Shown: positions 1 to 11,323 of the stretch, piece by piece
How the letters are laid out: each line of letters starts with the position of its first letter
Numbering within the stretch: the stretch's first letter is position 1
Assembly (NCBI GenBank): GCA_018902385.1
Contig: JABSSW010000080.1
Coordinates: forward strand, 62,001 to 126,000
Direction of reading: 5' to 3'
From: Physcia stellaris
Lineage: Eukaryota; Ascomycota; Lecanoromycetes; Caliciales; Physciaceae
DNA: 64,000 bases
The notes under the pieces: model-generated
Database searches by the model: none
Told to the model about the DNA's origin: nothing
The model's input: the letters and a program-made list of their open reading frames with translations, nothing else
Program-made: the position numbers and the translations under genes

Positions 1-1204
1 TTTTGGTCCGTTTGCCCCATAAGAATGCAATTCTTCTGCAAAGGCTGCACCGCCTTGGATCAAGATTTGAGATTGCTCTATCTGCGGCATGACATCCATT
101 TAGGTAAGTCCGTCATCGATCTACGGGACAGATTGCTGGAGTATTAGCTGACTTGCCGATCAGCAATAGCGTTGATGGCGGTATTGATGAGGAGGAAGAT
201 GAAGAGATGATAATGAGATGAGGAGGCGGACAATCCGAGAAAATGAATCTGGAAGGTATGGAAGCCATGGAATCCAGTTTGAAGAGTGTAGTCGAAGCTA
301 GGTTACCTTGTACGCAGCTGCGAACGAGACGAACAATTCCCAAGCATATTTCAAACGTATGGTAGCACTCTTGGCAAGGCGAGAAGCACTCCCACGAAAG
401 CCGGCGACCCCATCTAGAGGGTGTAGTCGGCTCCAGCGAAGACAAATCCGAGAAAGACGAGTCCGAAAACGAACCGTGCCCAAAAGCGACCTTAGCAGCA
501 AATGGACCGACAATGCAACACACTGCCCGGTTCTTGTCGCAGATGACTGCAAGTGGCTTTCATCCGACCTTCCATGGGGACCAGGCATGGCTTCGTCGAA
601 GAAAATTCTCACATCCACCGGCCTGATAGCTATCTTTACGTTGTGAGAAGCCCTCCTCTCCGCGATACCTACGAGTTGTTGCATCCAGGATAATCACTAA
701 TGCGGGAGGTTGTCTACTGTCAAACGATTTCCCAGATCCTGTTCTGCGTGGATCGTATGGAGCACGAGTCTTGAACTATGTCCGCCGACGGAGCTCGCAA
801 GTCGAGAAACCTTAACCCAGACTATCACTACAAGGTTGCTGCTGGTTACATCCGCGGAGGAAGCCGACCTGTCTCCTTCGCGATGGCGCTCATAGAGCCA
901 AGAAGACCTGCATATGGGAGATCCACGGTGGGATTGCGTACTCTGTCATTGTTGTTAATAACGAGCATTCCGATGTCGACAATGGAAGTCCACCAGAACC
1001 AAAAGCAACCTTCGGCAAATACACAATCCGCGGTCGAGAAAGCATCCTCCTGGCTTCTTTGCAAAGTCACTGTCGACCTTGGACAGACAGCGTCTGAGTG
1101 GTCCGGTGGCAGCTTTCGCAGCGAAGCCTACAGCCCAGACAACGCTAGTAGTATATCAAATTCAGCATTGACTGCAGTGGATTCTAAAGGTCCAAATCCG
1201 CGCC

Positions 1205-1275
1205 GAAAGGCCCTAACGCTTAATGGGGGTGCCGCTGTGGTTTTGGTTTATTGCAAACCGGGACCTAGTTTTCAA
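1205..1275 (+). repeat. Direct repeat, copy 1 of 2
   Basis: The stretch begins with CCCTAACGCTTAATGGGGGTG and runs into TTTATTGC. It is repeated about 222 bp downstream (1427-1497) with scattered substitutions. Both copies share the core CCCTAACGCT-AATGGGGGTGC. The function is unknown. Confidence 0.7.
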
Positions 1276-1426
1276 TATATGTAGTCGGAGAGTATCTGTT
1301 GACCGAGCCATTGAGGAAATGCACGCCATAAACCTAACGGTTATTGCAGAAGCTTGTGGCTTTTCTGTTGCAAGGTAGTTGCTTGATCAACTACACCTGT
1401 TCTATCGATCAGGCTGATCATCGAGC

Positions 1427-1497
1427 ACAAAAGCCCTAACGCTCAATGGGGGTGCGGTCGTGGTCGTCGTTTATTGCGAAAGCCCGTAGTTTTTACC
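1427..1497 (+). repeat. Direct repeat, copy 2 of 2
   Basis: Diverged second copy of the 1205-1275 segment. It shares CCCTAACGCT, AATGGGGGTGC and TTTATTGC in the same order and spacing. Confidence 0.7.
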
Positions 1498-1994
1498 ACT
1501 TCCTTGGCCTCTGCGAGGAGTTGACTCTCAGGGAGGGTTCACCTGTGCTTGCGGAGTTCAAAATCGACTTCCTCATCTCTGGCGACACATCATCGACAAA
1601 ACTAGAGCGGTCCTTGGCTGGCGATCTGGTTGTTCTTTTTCTGGACGGGCGGCCGCCGATCAATACTTTCCGCAACCAGTCGGCGAGAACTCGGCAATTC
1701 TCCAGCTTGGAAAGATACGGGGATCCAAGGACATCGACTCCAAACCTGTTTCCAATATAGATGTCGTTTGTAGATGCTGATTGCGAGCGACGGCGCACCG
1801 CCCCGACTCTTCTTTTGGTTTTGTGCTCCTGGGGTTCTGAGCTTTTTGTTGAGTGCCGAGACCGGAATCTAGGTTTCAACATGTGCTGTTCCGGTTTCAA
1901 GAAGAGGAAGTCAGATAATCATGATTGACATAGCAATCAAGGAGTGTTGGTTGAGCGGGCAGCTGAGGATACTGCACGCCACGAAACTATCCTT

Positions 1995-2200
1995 GCTTGT
2001 GCTCGTTGATTCCTCTGGTGGGAAGCGTTATGCGGCCCACGGCGCACCACAACCTATCCTTGTGCTGTCCCTGGGCTCCTTCAGCGGATGCAAAGCGTTG
2101 TGCGGCCCATGGCACATCACAACCTATCCATGTGCTGCCCCTGTGCTCCTCCATCGGATGCATGACGTTGTGCGACCTAAGAGGCACCGCAGCCAACGAC
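1995..2200 (+). repeat. Minisatellite, 69-bp unit, about 3 copies
   Basis: Three head-to-tail copies start near 1995, 2064 and 2133. The shared blocks are GCGGATGCAAAGCGTTGTGC-like, GGCCCACGGCGCACCACAAC-like and CCTATCC. The unit is a multiple of three, so a 23-residue periodicity shows in every frame. No surrounding gene is recognised, so coding status is unknown. Confidence 0.8.
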
Positions 2201-2404
2201 GCCTGATCAAACTCCCGTCGATGATGAAGTCAATGAGGAGTCTAGGTTTTACGGAACTCCTTCACAAGACGACGCCAAAGAGCACCAAGCATCAAAGCGG
2301 GAAGGAAGTATCTGCTCCTGCCTATTTTCTCAAAGGGCAATCATTGGGCACCTATCGACCAGCGCCGCCATCTGCGCGGGTGCCGTCTGGTTGCGGATAT
2401 TTGG

Positions 2405-2615
2405 CCCGTTGGCACATCAACTTCACTTCCTGGGTCGTGTGTCTGCTTTTCGGACGGAACTAGCTCGCTGGCACGTCAACTTTAGTGCCCGGTTCGTCTC
2501 TGGTCTCCGGACTGCCCAGGCCTGCTGGCAGGTCAACTTCAGTGCCCGGGTCGTCTCTGGCCGTCGGACTGCCCAGGCCTGCTGGCAGGTCAACTTCAGT
2601 GCCTGGGGTTGTGTC
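2405..2615 (+). repeat. Minisatellite, 57-bp unit, about 3.5 copies
   Basis: Copies contain GCTGGCAGGTCAACTTCAGTG followed by CCGGGTCGTCTCTGG and CGGACTGCCCAGGC. The unit of 57 bp is a multiple of three. Read on the minus strand it would encode repeats of about 19 residues around ALKLTCQQAWAVRRPET within an open frame at 2423-2884, which resembles no known protein. The two right-hand copies are nearly identical, so expansion is recent. Confidence 0.8.
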
Positions 2616-5600
2616 TCGCTCTTTAAAAGGTCGAATGGCAGCAGCCTACTCGAATGGCGAACGGTGAGTCCTCTGTTTTGTTCTCGGCTTTCCCACCTCT
2701 TCCCTCCCCATGAGTTGTAGTGTGCGGAGCTGATACATTGTGGCTTGTAGATGGTTGTGTGCCTGGGTCTGGCTGTGCTGGATTTTATTGGGGGATGGGG
2801 GAGGCGGGAGGGAGGTCTTTGGGTTTTTGGCACTGGGACTGTTGTTAGCGAAGCCACTCCAGCTGAGGATGCGTGAGTACTCATCTGCCTTCCGTCCCTG
2901 AGTCCCTAGTACATCCTCATCGATACCGCCGATGGTGTAGTAAGGTAGTGTGGTGAGCTGACCCCGACCGGTCTTAGAGATTTGCGCGCCCGCCCTCGGT
3001 CAGGACAGATTCTGTCGACGGTCTAGTGCTGAAGTATGATGCTCCATCGTGTCGATTCGATACTACAAAGGAGGTGTACAGCAGACCGCTCTCGTCCTTG
3101 ATTCTGCCATGGTGTGTGGGTGTTGGAGAGGGGGTGTGGTGATCGTGGGTACAATAAGTAGCCCGAACCAGTGCTCGCCCATGGGCAACAGAACACCTCA
3201 GTTAGTATCTTTGCCCGGTAGAGAAGCTAAGGCAATAAACTCCTTCAAACATACATCATTGCCCTCATCTCATTTCAAGGACTCAAATCGTCGTTGAAGA
3301 GCGTTGCACATGGGGAGAAGAAAACTAATCTTAACCTTGGCGAAGGCAAGCTCCGTAGTGACGTTAGCGCGCCTTGCTCAAAGCAATGACAGTCTCACCA
3401 ACGCCTCCCCTTCGATTGAGACTTCTGCACGATGAGTACCTTGTGCTTACTACTACTGACTCCCATCAGCTAGTGTACAGGAGTCAAAGATGGCATAGTG
3501 GCTGTTTCCGGTGTTGGTGCAGGGCTGCCTTGGTTGTGGTACAGGGTTGCTGCTGTGGTGCTGAACGAGATCCAAATAAAAGCAAAGCAAACCCCTTTAG
3601 ACACACCAATCGGTTCCCTGGATCCATCTAAATTTCTCAGAGCTGGACTACTCATGATGGGATTCTGGGATGGCAACCGGTCCTCTGCTTGGGATAGAGG
3701 GTTTGGGAGATGCTCTCGGGTGTTTGCATTCAGTACAAGGGCCCGGCAGCTGATTTGGCCTACAGGAAAGAAGGGGGTATCGGACGGTTTTGAGCTCATA
3801 CTTGTGATTTGGGGGGAGACTTTGGAATGCCAACTTGGAGGGCAAGATTGGGTCAGTAGTCACCCTCCTCACCTCTTGAGAGAGAAATCACTGCTGATTA
3901 CTCTCGGATAGGTCTTGAAAGTCTTCCCAGCAGCGCACAAACAAAAGGCAGGCTTTCAGAATTCAATCGGGCGGATTCTTCTGAGTTGGACTTTTGGACG
4001 ATATTGTGGCAGACCTTTGCGGCATTTGGGTTCTGCATCTTGTGAAAGAATCTTAGGATGAGGGAGGGGGATGGGTTTGTGAATGTCTGGGACTAGGTTG
4101 AAGGGGGCTTTCTGGATTGGGGGGACTGCATATGCGGCTAGGATATTCACAGAGGTCTGGCGCCGACTTTGTGCATTTTGAATTCTCGGATACCTACTTT
4201 TATGTTTATTCTTGTGCACTTTGTGCTTACTCTTTCTTTTTGGCTGAGTTTGGGCAGAAGAAATCAGCTCCCAAAGGATATTTTGAGATGATCTCTCTTT
4301 GCTTAGTCTCATATCTCATACTCATACCCACACTTGTGAACCTTGAGCATGCCTATCAATGAGATGCGGAGTTTGTGGGGGGTTCTAGGGATGCGGTCTT
4401 CAATTTTGGACATTGATGCTATCGTCCCGACGGCTTACTAAATGTTGAAATCATTTACTTTATCGATGGCGAGTATTTTCGCTTTTGGATAGTTTTCCTA
4501 TGCTCCTTGCAAAATAGGATCATCACTATCATTTTCTATGCTGTAATAGCACATGAGCATAACTTCTTACCCACATTATCAGGAAATGAGTATTAAGAGA
4601 AAATTAAACAGGTCATTCTGGAAAGTAAAGAATCTCTAAGAAAAAGCTTCCACCAGATTCTTGATATATCAACTGCTGTAAAGTCCTTCAAGAGATCCGA
4701 TCTCGAACAATTCACCGTCTAGTTTGGTCTGGTTTCCCTAATCCTTCTCATCCTCGCTACAGTAATTATGGAGTTTTCTAGATTATTCTTTCATCCTGAT
4801 ATCGATATATCCCATCTTCATCCACCACCCTATCTTATGAAAACAATGCACCAATTGCCCAGTCCTCCAACCCTCTCTACATGGTCTCGGCGTACAAGAG
4901 ACTGTAAATTGGTGAACGATCCTGCTTGCTTCATGATAATGGCGAAACTGAAGAATTAACTTGACACATGTCTATCTGATAACCTTTGCGAAATTGGCGC
5001 GTGATTCCTGTTCCAGATGACATTTAACTGAGAGATAGCGGGAAACAGGCCCGGAAGAGCCCCTAGCCTTTTCCGCTGCCCGGGAACCAACCCCTAGGCG
5101 GAGAATGAGAATCGGAAATGCTAACCTTTATCAGGGCATGGGTGGAGAAAATGTGCTAAAATTGGGCTCTCAGCAGCAGATAAAAGTATCCCTGGGGAAA
5201 GAGGGAGGAGAGCTAGCTCACACATTCTACAGGTCAACGAATAAAAATGATAGAATCACGATAAGACCAAAGTCAATCGACGATTCGACAGATGATCAAT
5301 CACGTTTAGTTGGCCTTGCCGAATATGGCAGTCTTACTCTCCTCATATAAGAATGTATGTTTGGGTACACGCAAATCGGTTTACAAAAGAACCACCGCAC
5401 GCGTTGCCTACTCTGGAAAACGAAGACATAGTCATTCCCATTTTTCCTCATGAGTGAGCACTGAGTAGACGGGCTGAATCGCGTTTCCAGCGCGAGCTGC
5501 CTTCATGTATGAAATGAAGGCTATGAACAAACGCGGGAGTTGGATCCACCATTAACGGCCCCAGTATTGTTAACCCCCGTATTCATGATGAGCCGAGAAC

Positions 5601-6304
5601 ACTTCCCAATAAAGCACTCCACACTCCTTAGCATCTTGAAATCCCCGCCCCTAATCAACCTCCCTCCCGCGAAGTTGAAGCCGTAATTGTAACTTCCTAT
5701 ACCCAATTCCCCCATCCAATCTCCCATCCCTGGCCCGCTTTTGTGCCTCATCAGATTGATCCTATCAGTCAAATCATCAAGACACTTAGACCAAGTCAAA
5801 CCCAATCAATTTCGCCGACTCCATCGGTTTTAGGATAGTGCCCCACCTCTGCCTCCCACCCGTCTTGAACAGTATGGCAATGCTGAAGCCGATATCACGG
5901 CGCGCGCGGCTATTCACTTTTGGTCTTTTTTTTAGGAAGGGGGGCTTTCCAGTGGCTTTTGATTTGCAGCATTTTTGTCTTGGGATCGTGTGATAGGGGC
6001 TTTTTCATGGAACTTGTATAAGGAGAAGGGAAGGAGGAGACTGGGGGAGAGATGGGTCGTTTGGTTCGGAAGAGGGGGAAGAAATGATGGTTGAGGGTGT
6101 TTGGACTCGAAGTTGGGATAATAATTTGAGATATCCTTTTTCTTCACTTGTTTCTTGATCAACGGGGTTATATACAATTCTCGTGACCGCTATACGCCCA
6201 ATAGGCGGCTCTCCAGACTAGTTGCGTGTAACGGGATGGGGAAAAAAAGTCGCCGAATGTGGAGAAAAGGAAGTTCCAAATATACTTAACACCTATACCA
6301 ATAC
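2616..6304. other. No recognisable gene (3.7 kb)
   Basis: Open frames are short, overlap one another on both strands and show no domain. The lower GC near 4380-5000 does not reach the level of the AT-rich blocks. A few purine- or pyrimidine-rich stretches occur at 5930-6180. I see nothing supported here. Confidence 0.5.
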
Positions 6305-7542
6305 TTATCCTCTCGCGCTTTTACCTTTATCTGGCTCCTCTTTGTTCTTGTTCTGGTGCTCTTCCTGGTGTTTCTTGTGATGCTTGACTTTCCCCGCCTT
6401 CTCGTCTCTGAGCGCCTGCTCGTGGGCTTCTTGTTCTCGTTCCTTCATTTTTCGCTCTTCGGTTTCGATCATGTCTGTTGTGGCTTTAGCTTGGGAGCTT
6501 TGCTCTTTTGAAGGGATGACGCATATGTCGTATCAGAACAGCTAGAGAGTACAAGAGGATACAAGAGAATACGAGAGAATACAAGAGAAGACCGGATGAA
6601 ATAAAGCACCTACCCTTCCACTGATCCTCCCCCGCATACTCCTCCTTATGAATCCTCTTCTCAATAATATGCCTATGCGTCGGATCCTCCGGATCAACAA
6701 CCTTAATCGTCTCATACCGTCCCTGCTCCTTATTGCGATCGCCAATCTCAAATATCGCCGTCGCGATCAGCACCGCCACCGTCAGCCCCTGCGCGTACAC
6801 CCTCGCTTGCACCAACTTCTGCTGCGTGGAGAGATAGGGGTTGCGGCCCACGAGCCCGAGCGCGATGGCCATCGAGGCTACCCAGGACCCGCCCACGATC
6901 TTGTACCGCTGCTCGCGGCCGAAGTCCATCATTTTCTCGTAGGCGCTGCGGCGGGAGAGGGCTTCGGCGCGGGCGCGCGAGGTTTCGTCTTTGAAGCCTT
7001 CGTCCGGGTGTTTGGAGGCTTCGTAGGTGCGGGAGTAGTGGTCTGCGGAGACGATGGCTGGATGGAGAGAGGGGGGTATTAGCCGAGTTCTTGAGATTCT
7101 GTGCTGACGTGCCCGTTCCGCGACTATGGAAGCGTCGATAGTCATTCTTGATATTTTACTTTTCCCTCCGTGCCTTCGACTAAAGCTCTTTAGAGAGAAG
7201 CATAAATTCTCCCAAAGTCGGGTATCCGCTTTCCCATACTCTCCCCATATCTCACTCATTGACTCAAAATCCCAAAGAAAGGAGAGTATCCCATACCGCT
7301 AAACGTCCCCGCCGAAGTGATCAAAAACGCCCGCAACGGCACCGTCAACTGCCTGAAAGCCGGATATCTCGCGCCCGCGGCATAGACGCCCACAGCGCCG
7401 AGCGCAAGCCCAGCGAATCCGCCACCGATTCCACCTATCAAGGTAGCCCTACTGTGCATCAGCATGCCCCTTCTTTTCGCAATGGACGGTTTGAAGTCTA
7501 CTTATAGTGCTCCTGCTCTTCCTCCTTCGTGAGGATCTTCAT
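6305..7542 (-). CDS. RCF2: Respiratory supercomplex factor 2 (HIG1-domain protein)
   Basis: Mitochondrial inner-membrane protein of the HIG1 family, expected to associate with cytochrome c oxidase and promote III-IV supercomplexes. Four exons: 7542-7502, 7451-7297, 7057-6614 and 6489-6305. All junctions are GT-AG and phase-consistent, giving 274 residues. The N-terminus MKILTKEEEQEHY is the typical Rcf2 start and comes from a 41-nt first exon, which fixes the start codon. Residues about 15-65 hold a glycine/alanine-rich membrane segment and RYPAFRQLTVPLRAF. VSADHYSRTYEAS follows the second junction. The HIG1 domain, about residues 100-175, has two membrane helices around GGSWVASMAIALGLVG and ARVYAQGLTVAVLIATAIFE. 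The C-terminal exon is a charged K/E/H-rich tail. It lies in tandem with SEY1, which ends 533 bp upstream of this start. Identification rests on recognised family motifs. Confidence 0.92.
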
Positions 7543-8075
7543 TGCGGCGGCTCGCCGAGGAGTGAGAGGGGGTTGAAGAGAGCAGGAGCTTTAGGGAGGG
7601 GTTCGCGAGGTTTGTGGATGGTAAGGGGTGTCAGACAGGGGGCAAGTTATGCATTGATCTCGTCTGATAGCAAAGAAGTAATTCATGACGGGATGTGAGG
7701 ATCCCCATGTGGATGCGGGAAGTTTGGCCGGTGACGTCGCTGCTTGGCGCCTCGGCATAGGGCTGGGAGATAAGATTGGATGTCCTTAGGGTTGAAAGGG
7801 TATGAGGTTGACGGGATGATCCAGAGTCTGAAGGTCTGGATGCTAAAGGCAATCTCGGTGATAATGATACCTTCGGCCCTCGTCTTCCTTCTTGCATATC
7901 TTAAATAAAGCTTCTCTGAACGTGTTACGGGGGATGAGTGGATTTCGAGTCAATAGGAATACCTCTGTGAGAACAAGTCCAGAGCAGCTATTGAATCCTA
8001 CTTAGGCTGGAGTAGTCATGTACAAGAAACAAATTCAAACAGACCAATTAGGTATCCTACACACACTTTCTCTCG
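7543..8075. other. Intergenic RCF2-SEY1, presumed RCF2 promoter
   Basis: This 533-bp gap lies between the SEY1 stop and the RCF2 start, both on the minus strand. It should hold the SEY1 3' UTR and the RCF2 promoter. No specific regulatory motif can be assigned. Confidence 0.5.
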
Positions 8076-10910
8076 TCATATCTCCTCATCCTCTCCGTCC
8101 CCGACTACAGCTTTCCCATGCCCGTTCAGCTTCTGCATCCCAATGTCGTCACGCCCAGACATTGCCATCGCCTGCCTGCCCGTCTCACTGGTTTCCAAGA
8201 ACTCTCTGAGACGCTTCTTACCTTCCTCGATAGCCTGCGCCGAGGCTGCGTTGGCCATTTGGAACATCGGGCCCCAGAGATTAAGGGTGTATGTTACATA
8301 GGCGCCGGCCCCCAGGAGGAGGAGAGCTGTGAAATAGAGGGGATTACGAAGGACTTGGAAGATAAGTTAGTAAGAACATTCTACTCAACGGAACGTTTGG
8401 GATAGTAAGGAGTGTGTAGGAAGACTTACCTGCGATGATCTCATTCCATCCGAGCAAGAGGAGGAGAACGTAAAAGTAGACTGGGACTTGAGTCATCCCT
8501 CCAATGGCACTGCGCTTGGCTTCCACGTAGACGCCGTCGGCGGTCTTCTTGAAGCGGACTGTGATGTCTTGGCGTTTGGCATCACTGAGCACTGTCATTT
8601 CTTCCTCTAGACTCTTGCCTTCGTCTTCGTCAACGCCGCCTATGGGTGTAAGATCTTCTTCGTCAGCGGGCGTTACAGAAGACGGAGCATTCCCGATCCA
8701 GTCATCCAGTGGTGGCGGATCACTAGTATGTGAGGATTGGAATTTTGAGAGAAGCGGTATCAGCGTCAACGTAGACTCCCGTGCCTTCGAGTAGATTCCT
8801 TCGATGTCATCTGTCGGCCGCCATATGCGCGGGACTCCAGCTTCATCGTACCGAAACTTGTCCTCAAAATTCTCTCGCAATTTGAGTAGAAGGTTCCCCT
8901 CCATCATCTCTTCATCGATCTTAGCTCGAAGGACGCCCCAAGCCTTACGGCGCAGGCGCCAGAGACCGACGTCAACTTCGGCTGAGCTAGCATCGAAGCT
9001 TTTTGCTCTATCGGTAAACCTTCGCTCGGCTTCTTGTACAGTCTTGGTGAAGACAGCCCAGATGCGATCCCAGATCTCTTTTTCAGGTTGTCTGTCGCCG
9101 CTTTCAGGAGCACCAGACCCACCTCGGCCAGAGCCTAGAGCGTTGAACTCAATACCGATAGATTCACCTAATCGCGATCGCACCCAGCGCTCGACACGTG
9201 TAGCTAGACGGCGCATTTCCTCTCGCCGAAGGCGACCGCTTACTTCGTTGAGATCTTTTTGGTAGAGCGACATCTCTTGTCTGTAGTTGCTCCATGGGGC
9301 ACCCTCAACCAGCACGCCTCTAGCTTCTTTGTCATACTTTGACAGCGCGGTTTTCTTCTCCCGATCTACAATCTCTGCGAAATCATAACTTGCACCTTTC
9401 TTTTGTCCCGCCTTGACGGCTGAACTGACCGCTTCGCTGAACTCGTTGACTCCAGACTTGTGGGCTGCCGAGAGCTGGCCCTGGAAGAGGATCTTCAAGC
9501 GGCCATCAATCTTGTTTTCAAGTTCTGCGCGCTTTCGACCGTAGACACCCTTGTGATATCTACTTGCTTCGGTCTCGAAGTTCTTGACTGTCTTCATCCT
9601 AGCGGATCGCATTACTGCGCCAAGCCCCCCCAACACTTGCGGGTTCCCCAATCGAATTCCTTCGGCTTGTTTATTCTCGAAGGGCACGATGGCTTCATCG
9701 AATGCGACTAGAACTTCCCTTGAAATCTCGTCGCACCGAAATTGCGCCATCAATTCTTGTTGTGTAGGCAAGTCCAGATCTTTGTTGTTCACTATTTGAT
9801 CCCAGACGCCCTCAGCATAAATGGAGAACCCGTCGGCCGGTATTCGACGATGGTACTCCGGTAAGAACACTCCTCGGTCTAGTTCCTCAGCGCCCTGGAG
9901 TGCCTCTCTTCGTGAATCTCGTTGCCCTTCTCTGAATCTAGTACGAAGCTGCGACACTTCTGACACGAACTTTTCTGGCTGTAAAATCTTATGTGGTAAG
10001 GTTACAAAGGCTAAGTCAAAGTAATCTTCGAGCTTTGACCTTTCCAATCCAGCAGGTTTGTTGAGCCCAGCCCACAGTTTTGTAAGATCTTGGATAAGCG
10101 TATTCCGAAGGTTGGCGAGAGGAGTAGTTCCTAAGTGATCGCGGATGACAAAGAAGAGGAGTGAGCGAGGGTTTTGTCTGTAGATGTTAGCAAGATTTTT
10201 GCGGTAGCCTGCAGGGTGGCTCACTTGTTTCCCTTTATGAAGAGTTCTAGGTTTACCTCAAACACGACTTTGAGCAAACCCATATTAGCGCCGTTATATA
10301 ACCCAACGTTGGTCTCCCACATATTGATGATTAAGACCTCGCTAGTCGCCAACGCGAACAGGGCACTTTTCCTCTCAAAATCTTGGTCTTCGCCTCTTTC
10401 TCGGCCATCGGTTCCTTCTACATCCATGACCAGGATGTTGTCGGCCATTTGTTTTGTTGCCCCGTCGACGCTGCCCCTCTTGTTGTTGGACATCCATGTT
10501 CCTTTGGTGGTCTGCCTCCGCTCGGATTCCGACATGACACCAAATTCGGTGCCAAAGAGGTGGTTAAGTAATGTGGATTTCCCGGTCGACTGGGAGCCGA
10601 AGACAGAGATGAGATGGTAGTTGAAGCCTGCCGAAGCAACTTTCTCGAAAGAGAGGTATTTGGGGAGGGAGCCACTGTTCACAGAGTATCAGTAAATGTT
10701 AAGGGCTGCCGGTTGGGGAACGCACTTGAATTCTTGTACTTCGTTGATGACTTGGATACCATGCTCATATTGTTCCTTGGAGGACTTCTCTCCCACACTG
10801 GCAAAATGGCCGTTGACAGTCATTATGGATGGCGCTGTAGGATGTCGAGTGCTGGAAGGAGGTCGATCGCCCCTCTCCGCCCGCTGCGGGGATAATTCCG
10901 TGAGGGTCAT
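8076..10910 (-). CDS. SEY1: Sey1 (RHD3/atlastin-type ER membrane-fusion GTPase)
   Basis: Dynamin-like GTPase that mediates homotypic fusion of ER membranes and maintains the tubular ER network. Exons 10910-10726, 10674-10225, 10177-8430 and 8353-8076 join with GT-AG sites in consistent phase to give 886 residues, close to the usual fungal length. The G1 loop GSQSTGKST is at residues 88-96, switch II/G3 [12 protein letters not shown] starts at residue 146, and G4 is VIRDHLG with RD at 224-225. A long helical middle region follows. Two membrane segments lie close together near the C-terminus ([13 protein letters not shown] and [15 protein letters not shown]), then an amphipathic cytosolic tail, as in the family. 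The first ATG encodes a 29-residue extension; a second ATG before [10 protein letters not shown] matches more usual fungal starts, so the exact start is open. It is divergent from TMA64 across 413 bp. Confidence 0.95.
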
Positions 10911-11323
10911 GATGAAGAGTGACTATCAGGCACAAGCAGCCCTAAAAAGCAAGAGAGGGTGTGTGACTATTGTTGTGTGCCAGTTGTAGTAGAGACTCGA
11001 GACTCGTGATGCGTTGGCGACCTCGGCGAAGAGCCAAACAATGTCATTGGGCTTGGCGCGCTTGAACGTTCCCCGGACCCGAGATTCTTTGAACAGACGT
11101 CACGTCATAAAGAACATGACTCGAAACTTAGGTACGTGTTTTGTGAGAAGTGATGTGCCTGAACATTTAATGTGGTAGACTCCGAAGCTGTTCCTTGGAG
11201 TTATGCCCCTTATCACACCTTCTGCATTCAACAGCTTGTTGACCTGGCGGGACTGACAGGATTAGGTGGTTTTGTTCGGACCGGATGTAGTTTTGATATT
11301 CTCCATCCCGATCGATAATCGCA
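10911..11323. promoter_or_regulatory. Shared divergent promoter region SEY1/TMA64
   Basis: The 413 bp between the two start codons must contain both promoters unless an unseen gene lies within. No TATA box or named operator can be assigned with confidence. Confidence 0.5.

Larger units (their letters stand above)
1..1994. other. No recognisable gene (left edge, 2 kb)
   Basis: Composition is ordinary for gene-bearing DNA (not AT-rich), but no frame shows a conserved domain, credible splice sites linking frames, or repeated residue patterns. The open frames, of up to about 170 codons, overlap on both strands and look like chance. One pair of short direct repeats lies inside and is listed separately. 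It could be decayed gene or transposon DNA. Confidence 0.5.

Noticed and set aside
778-1284. 168-codon plus-strand open frame in the left edge region
   Set aside because: It reads through a direct repeat, shows no conserved motif and overlaps other frames of similar quality.
2423-2884. 153-codon minus-strand frame containing 19-residue repeats
   Set aside because: The repeats come from the 57-bp minisatellite. The flanking residues resemble nothing, and the plus strand gives an equally open frame. Kept as a repeat, not a gene.
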